A stretch of 64,000 nt of DNA, taken from Candidatus Regiella endosymbiont of Tuberolachnus salignus (GTDB taxonomy: Bacteria > Pseudomonadota > Gammaproteobacteria > Enterobacterales > Enterobacteriaceae). The stretch lies in NCBI RefSeq assembly GCF_964020115.1, contig NZ_OZ026542.1, positions 2,621,436 through 2,685,435 on the forward strand. The letters run 5' to 3'. Shown piece after piece: positions 12,304 through 21,895 of this stretch; the stretch's first letter is position 1, and every line of letters starts with the position of its first letter. Position numbers and translations under genes: made by a program. Below the pieces are notes generated by a model. It was given only the letters and a program-made list of their open reading frames with translations, ran no database searches and had not been told where the DNA came from.

Positions 12304-14652
12304 ATGAACCTTAAGCGTTCTGAACGTATAGAAATCCCAGTATTACCATTGCGTGATGTGGTTGTTTACCCGCACATGGTGATCCCCCTGTTTGTTGGCC
12401 GGGAAAAATCTATTCGAGGCCTGGAAGCCGCAATGGAACATGATAAAAAAATCATCTTAGTTGCGCAAAAAGACCCGGCAAAAGATGATCCTGCTCCAGA
12501 AGATTTATTTTCTGTTGGTACTATTGCGTCGATTCTACAAATGCTGAAATTGCCGGATGGCACAGTAAAAGTGCTGGTAGAAGGATTAAGGCGCGCGAAG
12601 ATTGATATCCTTTTAGATGATGGTGAATGTTTCGTGGCGGTGACTCGACATATCGAACTGCCAGTAATGGATGAGCGGAAGCAAGAATCCTTAGTGCGTG
12701 GCGCAATTCATCAGTTTGAATGTTGTATAAAACTTAATAAAAAAATCCCCCCGGAAGTATTAATATCTTTAAACAAGATTGAAGATGCAGCCTGTCTTGC
12801 CGATACCATTGCCGCACATATGCCATTGAAATTAGCTGATAAACAGGAGGTTCTTGAAATGCCTTCTGTGACTGATCGGTTAGAGTATTTGCTTCAGAAG
12901 ATGGATAAAGAAATTGATGTGTTAAAAATGGAAACAAATATCCGTAAACGCGTAAAAAAACAAATGGAAAAAAGCCAGCGCGAATACTATCTCAACGAGC
13001 AAATGAAAGCCATCCAGAAAGAGCTAGGAGAGATGGACGATACGCCCGATGAAAACGAAATGCTAAAGCGTAAAATTGAAGCGGTAAAAATGCCGAAAGA
13101 AGCGCGTGAAAAAACTGAAGCAGAATTGAAAAAATTGAAAATGATGTCGCCGATGGCGGCAGAAGCCACCGTAGTACGGAGCTACATTGATTGGATGTTG
13201 CAAGTACCCTGGAACGGACGCAGTAAAGTTAAAAAAGATTTAGTTAAAGCACAACAGGTACTAGACACTGAGCATTACGGTTTAGACCGTGTGAAAGATC
13301 GCATTCTTGAATATCTTGCCGTACAAAGCCGTGTTAATAAAATCAAAGGGCCGATTCTCTGCTTAGTTGGCCCCCCTGGCGTCGGAAAAACGTCATTGGG
13401 TCAATCTATTGCCCGTGCCACAGGTCGTCAGTATGTTCGTATGGCGCTGGGTGGTGTGCGTGATGAAGCGGAAATTCGTGGCCATCGCCGTACTTACATT
13501 GGTTCTATGCCAGGTAAGCTGATTCAAAAAATGGCTAAAGTTAAGGTAAAAAATCCGCTCTTTCTATTGGATGAAATCGATAAAATGGCTGCTGATATGC
13601 GAGGCGATCCGGCTTCTGCATTATTAGAGGTGCTTGATCCAGAACAAAATGTGGCTTTCAATGATCATTATCTTGAAGTTGATTATGATTTATCTGATGT
13701 TATGTTTGTCGCCACCTCTAATTCAATGAATATTCCGGCTCCGTTGCTAGATCGCATGGAAGTGATCCGTTTATCTGGTTATACCGAAGACGAAAAACTG
13801 AATATCGCTAAACAACATTTACTGCCAAAACAGTTTGATCGCAATGCTGTCAAAAAAAATGAACTTACTATTCAAGACAGCGCTATTATCAATATTATCC
13901 GCTATTACACCCGAGAAGCAGGTGTACGGAGCCTGGAACGTGAAATATCTAAACTCTGTCGCAAAGCAGTAAAAAATTTGTTAATGGATAAAGCCATTAA
14001 AAATATTGAAATTAATGGCGACAATTTGAAAACATTTTTGGGTGTACAAAAAGTAGATTATGGTCGTGCTGATACTGAAAATCGAGTTGGGCAGGTCACT
14101 GGCTTGGCCTGGACTGAAGTCGGGGGTGATCTGCTGACCATTGAAACAGCCAGTGTCCCAGGTAAAGGTAAACTGAGTTATACCGGTTCATTGGGTGAGG
14201 TGATGCAGGAATCTATTCAGGCTGCATTAACGGTGGTACGTGCGCGCGCAGAAAGATTAGGTATCCAGGCCGATTTTCACGAAAAACGTGATATTCATGT
14301 GCATGTGCCAGAAGGTGCAACACCCAAAGATGGCCCCAGTGCTGGTATTGCCATGTGTACAGCATTGGTATCTTGTTTGACAGGTAATCCAGTACGTGCT
14401 GATGTTGCAATGACCGGTGAAATCACATTACGCGGCTTGGTGTTGCCTATCGGCGGTTTAAAAGAAAAATTATTGGCGGCACATCGTGGTGGCATTAAGA
14501 TTGTACTGATCCCTGATGAAAATAAACGTGATTTAGAGGAGATCCCGAATAATGTTATCGCTGATCTCACTATCCATCCCGTGAAAGGTATTGAGGATGT
14601 TCTTTCTTTTGCTTTGGAGCAGCCTCCCTTTGGCGCTGAGCTAAAATCCTAA
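12304..14652 (+). CDS. lon: ATP-dependent protease La (Lon)
   Basis: Cytosolic hexameric AAA+ serine protease for misfolded and regulatory proteins. At 782 residues it is near the E. coli 784. It has the LON N-domain (~1-205), the Walker A GPPGVGKT (356-363), Walker [10 protein letters not shown] and a C-terminal peptidase domain with catalytic Ser679 in DGPSAGIA and a downstream Lys in [10 protein letters not shown]. An AGAGAG stretch precedes the ATG. In most enterics hupB follows; here it is absent and ppiD is next. Confidence 0.97.
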   Translation: MNLKRSERIEIPVLPLRDVVVYPHMVIPLFVGREKSIRGLEAAMEHDKKIILVAQKDPAKDDPAPEDLFSVGTIASILQMLKLPDGTVKVLVEGLRRAKIDILLDDGECFVAVTRHIELPVMDERKQESLVRGAIHQFECCIKLNKKIPPEVLISLNKIEDAACLADTIAAHMPLKLADKQEVLEMPSVTDRLEYLLQKMDKEIDVLKMETNIRKRVKKQMEKSQREYYLNEQMKAIQKELGEMDDTPDENEMLKRKIEAVKMPKEAREKTEAELKKLKMMSPMAAEATVVRSYIDWMLQVPWNGRSKVKKDLVKAQQVLDTEHYGLDRVKDRILEYLAVQSRVNKIKGPILCLVGPPGVGKTSLGQSIARATGRQYVRMALGGVRDEAEIRGHRRTYIGSMPGKLIQKMAKVKVKNPLFLLDEIDKMAADMRGDPASALLEVLDPEQNVAFNDHYLEVDYDLSDVMFVATSNSMNIPAPLLDRMEVIRLSGYTEDEKLNIAKQHLLPKQFDRNAVKKNELTIQDSAIINIIRYYTREAGVRSLEREISKLCRKAVKNLLMDKAIKNIEINGDNLKTFLGVQKVDYGRADTENRVGQVTGLAWTEVGGDLLTIETASVPGKGKLSYTGSLGEVMQESIQAALTVVRARAERLGIQADFHEKRDIHVHVPEGATPKDGPSAGIAMCTALVSCLTGNPVRADVAMTGEITLRGLVLPIGGLKEKLLAAHRGGIKIVLIPDENKRDLEEIPNNVIADLTIHPVKGIEDVLSFALEQPPFGAELKS

Positions 14653-14676
14653 AAACGGATGGTGAATGCCTTGCAG

Positions 14677-14797
14677 TATACCCAATGAATTTCGAGTTAT
14701 GGCAAGGCGGCCAGGGCGACCGACCGATGAGCGTGGATATACCATGAGGCGAGCACCCGCAGACAACAAAGCCATAACTTGAAAGGCGAAGGGTATA
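14677..14797. repeat. F1 palindromic element between lon and ppiD
   Basis: Variant F1 copy with one end TATACCCAATGAATTTCGAG and the other AAGGCGAAGGGTATA. It occupies the interval where hupB is found in related enterics. Confidence 0.9.
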
Positions 14798-14810
14798 TTG
14801 ATAAAAAAGA

Positions 14811-14843
14811 GGCTGGTAAGTCAGTACTTGCCAGCCATTTTTT
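14811..14843 (+). terminator. Intrinsic terminator, lon-ppiD interval
   Basis: GGCTGGTAAG pairs with CTTGCCAGCC (one G-T pair) around a TCAGTA loop and is followed by ATTTTTTG. It would end the lon transcript, or could be the surviving terminator of a lost hupB. Confidence 0.8.
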
Positions 14844-14943
14844 GATGCTTAAAATTTGTTTGAAATTTTCTTTAATAGAGCAAAAAAATTTCGCATAAGC
14901 TCTAAGATTTTTAATATAAATTACAGCGGAGTATCATCACCTT

Positions 14944-16818
14944 ATGATGGAAAAATTACGGGTGGCGACCAATAGTGTCGCACTGAAAATTATTATCGTT
15001 CTGATTATTTTATCTTTTATCTTAACGGGTGTCAGTGGTTATCTAGTGGGTGGTGCTAACGATTATGCTGCTAAGGTTAATGGTGAAAAAATTAGCCAAG
15101 CAAAATTACAGCAAGCATTTCAAAGCGAACGGGCTCGCATGCAACAGCAATTAGGAGAGCAATTCTCCACTTTGGCAAGTAATGAAAGCTATATGAGCAA
15201 ATTACGTCAGCAGACACTCGAACAGCTTATCAATAATGTATTACTTAATCAGTACACGCAAAAGCTTGGTTTAACAGTCAGTGACGAGCAGGTAAAAGAA
15301 TCGATTCGCCAAATACCGTATTTTCAAACGGACAATAAATTTGATAATACTAAATATCTTAATTTAATTAATAGTATGGGATACAAGCCCGATCAGTTTG
15401 CTCAATTACAGCGTCAACAATTAATTTTGCAACAGTTATTACAAGCTGTTGGTAGCAGCGAATTTATTCTGCCGATGGAAATGAAAAAAACAGCTGAACT
15501 TGTTTTACAACAGCGTGATGTTCGTCTTGCTACTATAGATGTCAACGCGCTACAAGCGCACCAAAAGGTAACTAATAAAGAGCTGAAAAATTATTATCAT
15601 CAAAACAAAAAAGACTTTATCGCTCCAGCAGAAATAAAAATTAGCTATATTTTGATGGACATGGCGGAAATCCAGAAAAAAATTACAGTGAGTGAAAAAG
15701 AGATAGAAAGCTATTATCAACAACATAAAAACAATTATATCCAACCAGAGCGAAAACATTTTAGTGTCATTCAGCTAAAAACGGAAAAAGAAGCCCAGGC
15801 TATCTTAGCTGAGCTCAAGACAGGGGCTGATTTTGCTACCCTTGCTAAACAAAAATCCGTGGATATTATCTCACGCAAAAATGGTGGCACTTTAGGTTGG
15901 TTAGAAGTAAGCATGACCTTAGATGAACTGAAACAGGCTAATTTAACTGAAAAAGGTCAGCTCTCAGACGTAATAAAATCATCCGTGGGCTATTTAATAG
16001 TACGATTGAACGATATCAAACCAGAGCAAAGTAGGGCTTTTAAAGAAGTGCGTACTGAATTGCTAAAGAAAGTACAGCAAGAAAAAACCTTAGATGCGTA
16101 TTATGCTCTGCAACAGCAAGTTAGCACGGCTGCTGCCAACAACAACGACTCATTGGCATCAGCCGAAGTCGCAGCAGATTTGCAAGCAAAACAAACTAAT
16201 TGGTTTACTCGCCGGACAGTCCCTGCTGAATTGAATTTTAAACCGGTAATACAAGCGATTTTTGAGGGCTCTCTGATCGGGGCTGATGGTGCGAGCTCTG
16301 GTAATTCTGATGTGATTAATGTTGAAGGAGAAAAAGCTTTTGTTATCCGTGTTGATGGATATACACCGGAAAAACCTCAATCTTTCGATCAGGTTAGCAG
16401 CGAAATAAGAGAGCTAATTAAACGTCAAAAAGCAGAAAATGCGGCGCGAACTCAAGGTGAAAAAATCTTGGCGGCATTGCGGCAGGAAAAAGACATTCAA
16501 ATAATGAAAAAAGAAGGTCTCAATTTCGGCAAGAAAGAAACCCTGTCTCGCTCTTCTTATGATGAAATGTTGATAAAAACTATCTTCACATTAGCTCACC
16601 CACAAAAAAATAAGCCGGTATATGGTTTATCTCAGGATAGCAAAGGCAATTTTGTGTTAATCGAGCTACTTACTGTTACTGCGGGAAAACTCGCCCAAGA
16701 TGAGGAGGCGAGCTTTATTAATAAAATGCAGGAAGCGTCCAGCGGTATGAATTTTGAAGCGTTGATGGCAAATCTACATCAACAAGCGACGATAAAAATA
16801 AGTGCTACTGAATCATAA
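14944..16818 (+). CDS. ppiD: Periplasmic chaperone / parvulin-like PpiD
   Basis: Inner-membrane-anchored periplasmic folding factor near the Sec exit. The 624-residue protein has a short cytoplasmic start, one transmembrane helix (~16-34, LKIIIVLIILSFILTGVSGY), an N-terminal SurA-like chaperone region, a parvulin domain around 265-360 (NGGTLGWLE, SSVGYLIVRL) and a C-terminal chaperone segment. Length and layout match E. coli PpiD (623). It is followed by a ybaV-like gene, as in enterics, while hupB upstream is missing. In E. coli ppiD responds to Cpx and heat stress; cpxRA is 3 kb downstream here. Confidence 0.95.
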   Translation: MMEKLRVATNSVALKIIIVLIILSFILTGVSGYLVGGANDYAAKVNGEKISQAKLQQAFQSERARMQQQLGEQFSTLASNESYMSKLRQQTLEQLINNVLLNQYTQKLGLTVSDEQVKESIRQIPYFQTDNKFDNTKYLNLINSMGYKPDQFAQLQRQQLILQQLLQAVGSSEFILPMEMKKTAELVLQQRDVRLATIDVNALQAHQKVTNKELKNYYHQNKKDFIAPAEIKISYILMDMAEIQKKITVSEKEIESYYQQHKNNYIQPERKHFSVIQLKTEKEAQAILAELKTGADFATLAKQKSVDIISRKNGGTLGWLEVSMTLDELKQANLTEKGQLSDVIKSSVGYLIVRLNDIKPEQSRAFKEVRTELLKKVQQEKTLDAYYALQQQVSTAAANNNDSLASAEVAADLQAKQTNWFTRRTVPAELNFKPVIQAIFEGSLIGADGASSGNSDVINVEGEKAFVIRVDGYTPEKPQSFDQVSSEIRELIKRQKAENAARTQGEKILAALRQEKDIQIMKKEGLNFGKKETLSRSSYDEMLIKTIFTLAHPQKNKPVYGLSQDSKGNFVLIELLTVTAGKLAQDEEASFINKMQEASSGMNFEALMANLHQQATIKISATES

Positions 16819-16865
16819 TTGCTATCGGCATCACAATTATTTGCAAAATGATCTAACAAAAATAA

Positions 16866-16890
16866 GGCCGCTTGCGCGGCCATTCTCATA
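16866..16890 (+). terminator. Hairpin downstream of ppiD
   Basis: Perfect 6-bp stem GGCCGC / GCGGCC with a TTGC loop, 48 bp after the ppiD stop. The T-tract is poor (ATTCTCATATTTAT), so termination would be weak. Confidence 0.55.
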
Positions 16891-16966
16891 TTTATCTTCC
16901 AGTGATTGCTAGGAAAAATGGCCTGAGGCAAAGTAAGCAGGTTGTTAAACGCATGGAGGATACAAT

Positions 16967-17356
16967 ATGAAAAAAAGTAAAAAATTACTGATATTAGCGT
17001 TGTTATTAACAGGATGGGGTACAACACTGAGACTGAATGCGGTACCGATTAACACGAATATTCCTGATAAAAATATAGCGACAACAGCCAGTCCGTCACA
17101 GAACATACACAATAAATCTAAAGAAAATACTGTGGTTGATACAAAAAAAGAGCCACCATCAAATCGGATTAGCATCAATACAGCTACTGCTGAACAATTG
17201 GCAAAGTCTCTCAATGGTATCGGTATGAAAAAAGCTGAAGCGATAGTCAGCTATCGTGAACAATATGGCAGATTCACTGAGCTTGATCAGCTCCAGGAAG
17301 TTTCAGGCATAGGGCCATCATTTCTAGAGCGTAATAGTGCCAAATTGAAATTGTAA
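16967..17356 (+). CDS. ybaV: ComEA/YbaV-like helix-hairpin-helix protein
   Basis: A 129-residue exported protein. It has an N-terminal signal peptide (MKKSKK then a hydrophobic stretch to ~24), a polar Ser/Thr/Lys-rich linker and a C-terminal paired helix-hairpin-helix domain (~65-129) with LNGIGMKKAEAIVSYR and VSGIGPSFLER. The HhH fold binds DNA without sequence specificity; ComEA proteins act in DNA uptake, but the role of enteric YbaV is unclear. It follows ppiD as in E. coli. GGAGG precedes the ATG. The normal next gene, ybaW, is missing. Confidence 0.88.
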   Translation: MKKSKKLLILALLLTGWGTTLRLNAVPINTNIPDKNIATTASPSQNIHNKSKENTVVDTKKEPPSNRISINTATAEQLAKSLNGIGMKKAEAIVSYREQYGRFTELDQLQEVSGIGPSFLERNSAKLKL

Positions 17357-17364
17357 GCTGGAAA

Positions 17365-17582
17365 TATATTCTTCGCCTTTGAAAAGTTGCCTTCGGCTGC
17401 CAGGGCGACCGACCGATGAGCGTAGACATATAGCCGAATCAGTTTAATTTGATTCACGGCGGAGGAGCGCAGACAGTACAAATAGTACGGCAAGTGACGA
17501 CAACACAGAATCAAATTAAACTGATTCGGCTATACGAACACCCGCCGCCAACAACACGGTGGCTTCAAAGGCGAAGAGTATA
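17365..17582. repeat. F1 palindromic element split by a nested F2 element
   Basis: An F1 copy (left TATATTCTTCGCCTTTGAAAAG, right GGCTTCAAAGGCGAAGAGTATA) interrupted after its GCGTAGACA by a complete F2 element. Removing the F2 unit restores a normal ~115-bp F1. Confidence 0.9.
17429..17534. repeat. F2 palindromic element nested in F1
   Basis: A 106-bp F2 copy with near-perfect ends: TATAGCCGAATCAGTTTAAT on the left and its complement on the right. It lies within an F1 copy, so it moved after F1. The junctions read ...ACA-TATAGCC and GGCTATA-CGA, consistent with TA-target insertion. Confidence 0.92.
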
Positions 17583-17636
17583 AATAATAGACCTCTTTCT
17601 AGCGAACCCTCCCCACGGAAAATTCAGCCGGGGAGG

Positions 17637-17763
17637 AATACCCTTCGTCTTTCGAGTTACGGCGGCGTTGGCAGCGATCACTCATTCCAGTCATGTACTA
17701 CCTGTACACTCCTGGAATTCGATTGATTGCCGCCTTGCCGTAACTCGAAATTCATTGGGTATA
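17637..17763. repeat. F1-like palindromic element adjoining the queC 3' end
   Basis: Variant F1 copy with ends ATACCCTTCGTCTTTCGAGTTACGG and CCGTAACTCGAAATTCATTGGGTATA (each half within limits of the family) and a divergent centre. It begins at the queC stop codon. Confidence 0.82.
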
Positions 17764-18504
17764 TTAAAGACGGTTGATTTTTTTCTGTAAATTTTCTATT
17801 ACCTGCTGTTTATTAGCCTGGTAATAAATAAGACCTTGAGATCGTAAGTGACAGGCGGCACATTGCCCACAACCATCGCCTATATCGCCTTTATAGCAAG
17901 TTAATGTAGAGCTGCGAATCAACTTTAATTTTTGGTAGCTGTCTGCCAAAGCCCATATTTCAGCTTTATTGAGCCACATTAATGGGGTAATAAAATTGAT
18001 AGGTTGATGTCGGTCAATACCGAGATTGATGGCTTGATTAAGTGATTTTACAAAATCATCACGGCAGTCAGGATAACCTGAAAAATCGGTTTCACATACG
18101 CCGGTAATAACGGTTGTCGAATTTATTTTGTAAGCGTAGATGGCCGCTAATGTAAGAAATAAAATATTTCTACCCGGCACAAAAGTATTGGGAATAGCTT
18201 TTTTGTTATTGTGCTTATTAGCGTCGGTATAAGGAGGTATGGGGATATGGTTTTGTGTCAAACTGCTTATTGTTAACTCATTAAGTAATGTTACATCTAA
18301 AATTTTATGGACGATGCCATTTTTTTCAGTGCGCTCATTATTTAATGTTTTCACTAATTTTTTTGCAACCTCGATTTCTTCACGATGACGTTGCTGGTAG
18401 TCAAAAGTAATACAATGCACTTTTTCATATTGTTGTAAGGCTTGGATCAAGCAAGTCGTTGAATCTTGACCACCACTAAAAACGACAACGGCACTTTGTT
18501 GCAT
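17764..18504 (-). CDS. queC: 7-cyano-7-deazaguanine synthase QueC
   Basis: ATP-dependent enzyme that makes preQ0 from 7-carboxy-7-deazaguanine in the queuosine pathway. The 246-residue protein carries the PP-loop [11 protein letters not shown] (9-19), NTFVPGRN, the [12 protein letters not shown] segment and the zinc cysteines Cys203, Cys212, Cys215 and Cys218 ([10 protein letters not shown]). Two short Asn/Lys-rich insertions (~55-65 and ~96-103) are not in E. coli. GAGGAAG precedes the ATG. It keeps its enteric location after the ybaV-like gene. The stop codon abuts a repeat element. Confidence 0.95.
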   Translation of the reverse strand: MQQSAVVVFSGGQDSTTCLIQALQQYEKVHCITFDYQQRHREEIEVAKKLVKTLNNERTEKNGIVHKILDVTLLNELTISSLTQNHIPIPPYTDANKHNNKKAIPNTFVPGRNILFLTLAAIYAYKINSTTVITGVCETDFSGYPDCRDDFVKSLNQAINLGIDRHQPINFITPLMWLNKAEIWALADSYQKLKLIRSSTLTCYKGDIGDGCGQCAACHLRSQGLIYYQANKQQVIENLQKKINRL

Positions 18505-18517
18505 AACACTTCCTCAT

Positions 18518-18663
18518 TAGATCTCTTTCCAAACCGTAGTTCGTTATGCTAAGTCAAGGCACCCCCCGGAGCACAGCAACCTTCGTTGCCATAAGTACAT
18601 GAGGATTGCGAGCATCGGGCAACGCAGGATTCGCGTCACGTAGTAGGTTTGGAAAGAGGTCTA
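18518..18663. repeat. F4 repeat copy upstream of queC
   Basis: About 145 bp bounded by inverted ends TAGATCTCTTTCCAAACC and GGTTTGGAAAGAGGTCTA, with an interior resembling 10330-10453. The same ends form the 44-bp hairpin at 52950-52993. Confidence 0.75.
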
Positions 18664-18788
18664 TACCCACAGCCCTTGAAGTTGCCGTTAGGCGGCCAGG
18701 GTGTGAGACCGATGCGCGTAGACAACTACGTGATTCGGCGAACACTCGCAGCCAACAACGCGCGGCGGCTTCAAAGGCGAAGGGTATA
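18662..18788. repeat. F1 palindromic element
   Basis: Full copy directly abutting the preceding F4 element: left end TATACCCACAGCCCTTGAAG, right end CTTCAAAGGCGAAGGGTATA. Confidence 0.9.
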
Positions 18789-18856
18789 TTATGTGACTGT
18801 TCCCGCCCTATTGGGAGCTTCCCACTTCACAGACCGCCACTTGTGTATGACAAGTC

Positions 18857-18970
18857 TAGAGTTTGTTCGAAATTTTTTGTGCTCACTAATTTCATCAAAA
18901 ACAAGCTCAAAAAGCCGAGTCTACACGAAGTAAATAAGCATTTTGAGCTTTTTTTGGCAAAATATTAGCG
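18857..18970. repeat. Degenerate F3-like segment
   Basis: TAGAGTTTGTTCGAAATTTTTTGTGCTCAC resembles the left arm of F3; the right half is degraded. It lies in the ~1 kb gene-free interval between queC and cpxR, which otherwise holds only repeats. Confidence 0.4.
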
Positions 18971-19007
18971 TGCACAAAATAGTTGCAATGGGTAGCTAAA
19001 ACGTTTG

Positions 19008-19114
19008 CATAGGCAAAGCATTTTAATTTGATTCAATACGGAGGAGCGCAGACAGTACAAATAGTACGGAAAGTGACGACAACATTTAAATCAAATTAAA
19101 CTGCTTTGGTTATA
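19008..19114. repeat. F2 palindromic element
   Basis: Third F2 copy, with the conserved core GGAGGAGCGCAGACAGTACA and a TTTAAATCAAATTAAACTGC right arm. Its left end is decayed (CATAGGCAAAGCA). Confidence 0.8.
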
Positions 19115-19245
19115 AGGCGTGTAATAATCAATATCGCTCCGCTAGTTTGTATGTATTTGAAAGACTTTTAGCACCTGTTCTAAATTTTCTTGAGCGACAC
19201 TCAATTGATGAAAAAATGGGCTAAAAAACGCCGTTACCTTCGGGG

Positions 19246-19273
19246 CTCTCTCACTGAAAATTCAGTGGGAGAG
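19246..19273. terminator. Strong hairpin in the queC-cpxR gap
   Basis: CTCTCTCACTGAA and TTCAGTGGGAGAG form a 13-bp stem with one mismatch. A weaker similar hairpin (CTCCCC...GGGGAG) is at ~17608-17636. There is no T-tract, so it may be repeat-derived rather than a terminator. Confidence 0.4.
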
Positions 19274-19558
19274 GATGTCAAAAATCGCGATGATCGACGA
19301 GCGATAGCCGATAACTTCAATAAAGCATCTTCTAATTAACTATCCGTCTCCATAATGCAAACTATCTGCTACGATTGTATGGGCAGCAAATAATAGCGGA
19401 GAAGCTAAAAACTAACATTGATACCATCATTAAATCTTATTAATTTACGCATTATCACGCCAAGATTCAGTTTGCTATGTAATTTTAAGGCAAATTACCT
19501 AACCTAATAGAATGCTGGTGGTTGATAACGTATTTCGTATCAAAGAGATGAAATTACT

Positions 19559-20248
19559 ATGAATAAAATTTTACTGGTTGAGGATGATCGTGAAATAAGT
19601 GCTTCTTTGAAAGAACTACTTGAAATGGAAGCTTTTGAGGTGGTGGTTGCTTATGATGGCGAGCAAGCCTTGAAGTTATTAGATGATTCTATCGATGTGA
19701 TATTGCTGGATATAATGATGCCCAAAAAAAATGGGATCGAAACTTTAAAAGAGCTTCGAAAAAATTATAAGACTCCAGTGATCATGTTAACGGCACGTGA
19801 TACTGAATTAGATCAGACGCTGAGTTTTGAGCTCGGGGCTGATCAGTACCATGCGAAACCATTTAAACCACGCACTTTGATAGCACAAATCGGTAGGATA
19901 TTACAAAGTCATCAACCACAAAATGAGGATCAGAGTGCGCGGATATTAAAAGTGGAAGGTTTAGAATTGAATCCTGGCCGACAAGAAGCCTCTTTTCATG
20001 AAAAAGTACTTGATCTAACCGGTACCGAATTTACTTTACTTTATTTATTAGCGGAACGTATCGGTCAGGTAGTATCGCGTGAAGAATTGAGTGAGAAGGT
20101 ATTAGGTAAACGTCTCACTCCCTTTGATCGTGCTATTGATATGCACGTTTCTAACTTGCGCCGTAAGTTACCAGGACGTGAAGATGGGGGATACCATTGG
20201 TTTAAAACATTGAGAGGACGTGGCTATCTGATGGTCGCAAAAAAATGA
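19559..20248 (+). CDS. cpxR: Envelope-stress response regulator CpxR
   Basis: OmpR-family regulator (229 residues) of envelope protein misfolding. The receiver has the acidic pair Glu8/Asp9, phospho-acceptor Asp51 (ILLDIMMP) and the conserved Lys in AKPF. The winged-helix domain ends with FDRAIDMHVSNLRRKLP and TLRGRGYLMV. The core strongly matches E. coli CpxR. In the receiver's end, the usual GADDY reads GADQY and the following helix is diverged. It overlaps cpxA by 4 bp (ATGA). The periplasmic inhibitor gene cpxP, divergent in E. coli, is not present upstream. Confidence 0.95.
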   Translation: MNKILLVEDDREISASLKELLEMEAFEVVVAYDGEQALKLLDDSIDVILLDIMMPKKNGIETLKELRKNYKTPVIMLTARDTELDQTLSFELGADQYHAKPFKPRTLIAQIGRILQSHQPQNEDQSARILKVEGLELNPGRQEASFHEKVLDLTGTEFTLLYLLAERIGQVVSREELSEKVLGKRLTPFDRAIDMHVSNLRRKLPGREDGGYHWFKTLRGRGYLMVAKK

Positions 20249-21621
20249 TCGCCAGTCTGACCACTCGTATTTTTACGATTTTTTGGTTCACATTATCACT
20301 GGTGGTGCTGTTGGTGTTGATGATACCGAAGCTAGATTCACGTCAAATAATTCCTCTGCAGGATGATGGTAAGCGTCAGGGTAGTATGTTGAAGCAACAC
20401 ATCGAAGCAGAACTTTCCAGTGAACCGGACGATGATCTTATGTGGTGGCGTCGTCTACGGCGCGTGATAGAAAAATGGGCACCGCCTGGTCAACATTTAG
20501 TATTGGTGACGGCTGAAGGGAGAGTGATCGGTGCCAAGGATAAAGAAATGCAAATGGTACGCAATTTTATCGGTCAATCAGATGATGAAAATGCGCCTCA
20601 AAAAAAGGAGTATGGTCGTTTAGAAATAGTCGGGCCATTTTCTATTCTTGACGGTAAAGAACGTTATCAACTTTATCTTATCCGCTCGGCCAATCATCGA
20701 CAGTCTGATTTTATCAATATGATGTTTGATCGTCCGCTATTACTGCTTCTTGCCACGATGTTAATTAGTGCACCCTTATTATTTTGGCTTGCTTGGAGTT
20801 TAGCTAAACCGGCTCGTAATTTGAAAAATGCGGCCGATGATGTTGCTCGTGGCAATTTGAAGCAGCATCCAGAATTGGAATCAGGGCCACAAGAATTTTT
20901 AGCCGCCGGTGCCAGTTTCAATCAGATGATTAGTGCATTAGAGCGTATGGCTACCGCGCAACAACGTCTTATTTCTGACGTCTCCCATGAATTACGCACC
21001 CCATTAACCCGCTTACAACTTACTACCGCGTTGATGCGTCGTCGTTATGGAGAGGGAAATGAGCTGGAACGGGTTGAAAGAGATGTCCAACGGCTTGATA
21101 GTATGATTAATAATTTGTTGGTACTTTCCCGTACTCGCAATAAACATGAATTGCGGCGTGAACCACTAAAAGCCGATGAACTCTGGAGCGATATGCTAAA
21201 TAACGCAAAATTTGAAGCGGAGCAGTTAAAAAAGACGCTCGAAGTGGCGAGCCCCCCGGAGGCATGGGCATTATTTGGTAATCCGTCGGCACTTGAAAGT
21301 GCTTTAGAAAATATCGTGCGTAATGCTTTGCGTTATTCATATCAACACATTGTAGTGGCATTTAGCGCAGATAATAAGGGTATTACCATTACTGTTGATG
21401 ATGATGGTCCTGGCGTTAGCCCGGAAGATCGTGAGCAGATATTTCGGCCATTTTATCGTACCGATGAAGCTAGAGATCGTACGTCGGGAGGAACCGGTTT
21501 AGGTTTGGCTATTGTAGAAACAGCTGTCACTCAGCACCAAGGTTGGGTATTAGCGGAAGAGAGTCAACTCGGTGGTTTACGTTTAATTATGTGGCTTCCG
21601 GTAGATTGTGTCAGAGTATAG
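20245..21621 (+). CDS. cpxA: Envelope-stress sensor histidine kinase CpxA
   Basis: Inner-membrane sensor kinase/phosphatase for CpxR. The 458-residue protein has TM1 (~7-27), a periplasmic sensor domain (DLMWWRRLRR, KWAPPGQHLVLVT), TM2 (~165-185), a HAMP linker, the H-box with His248 (DVSHELRTPLTRLQ) and the ATPase N, G1 and G2 boxes (ENIVRNALRYS, DDDGPGV, GGTGLGLAIVE). It is translationally coupled to cpxR by a 4-bp overlap and seems intact. Confidence 0.95.
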   Translation: MIASLTTRIFTIFWFTLSLVVLLVLMIPKLDSRQIIPLQDDGKRQGSMLKQHIEAELSSEPDDDLMWWRRLRRVIEKWAPPGQHLVLVTAEGRVIGAKDKEMQMVRNFIGQSDDENAPQKKEYGRLEIVGPFSILDGKERYQLYLIRSANHRQSDFINMMFDRPLLLLLATMLISAPLLFWLAWSLAKPARNLKNAADDVARGNLKQHPELESGPQEFLAAGASFNQMISALERMATAQQRLISDVSHELRTPLTRLQLTTALMRRRYGEGNELERVERDVQRLDSMINNLLVLSRTRNKHELRREPLKADELWSDMLNNAKFEAEQLKKTLEVASPPEAWALFGNPSALESALENIVRNALRYSYQHIVVAFSADNKGITITVDDDGPGVSPEDREQIFRPFYRTDEARDRTSGGTGLGLAIVETAVTQHQGWVLAEESQLGGLRLIMWLPVDCVRV

Positions 21622-21895
21622 TCAAAATATATTAAGCATTATTTTTTATGATCTATTGAGCTTATTCAAAACTTCTTATTCTCGTGGTTTCTTATTCTAG
21701 TGGATACGGGGTCAAAAAAACTTTAATATGTTTATTCATGACTTTTAAAACCATCTATTTAAGATTAAATAATAAAAAAGCATGGATTTATATTAAATAA
21801 TCATCGTTTTTATTTTTATATTAATTTTTTATTATATTATAATCAAAAATTTAAAATAATTGGGTGATACTTATTAAATAAGGCGGATAATAATT

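Noticed and set aside
17588..17636. Possible terminator CTCCCC...GGGGAG after the ybaV-like gene
   Set aside because: The hairpin is weak, lacks a T-tract and lies between repeat copies; it may be repeat debris.
18606..18968. 120-codon open frame in the queC-cpxR gap
   Set aside because: It is composed of F4, F1 and F3 repeat sequence read through, with no ribosome binding site or homology.
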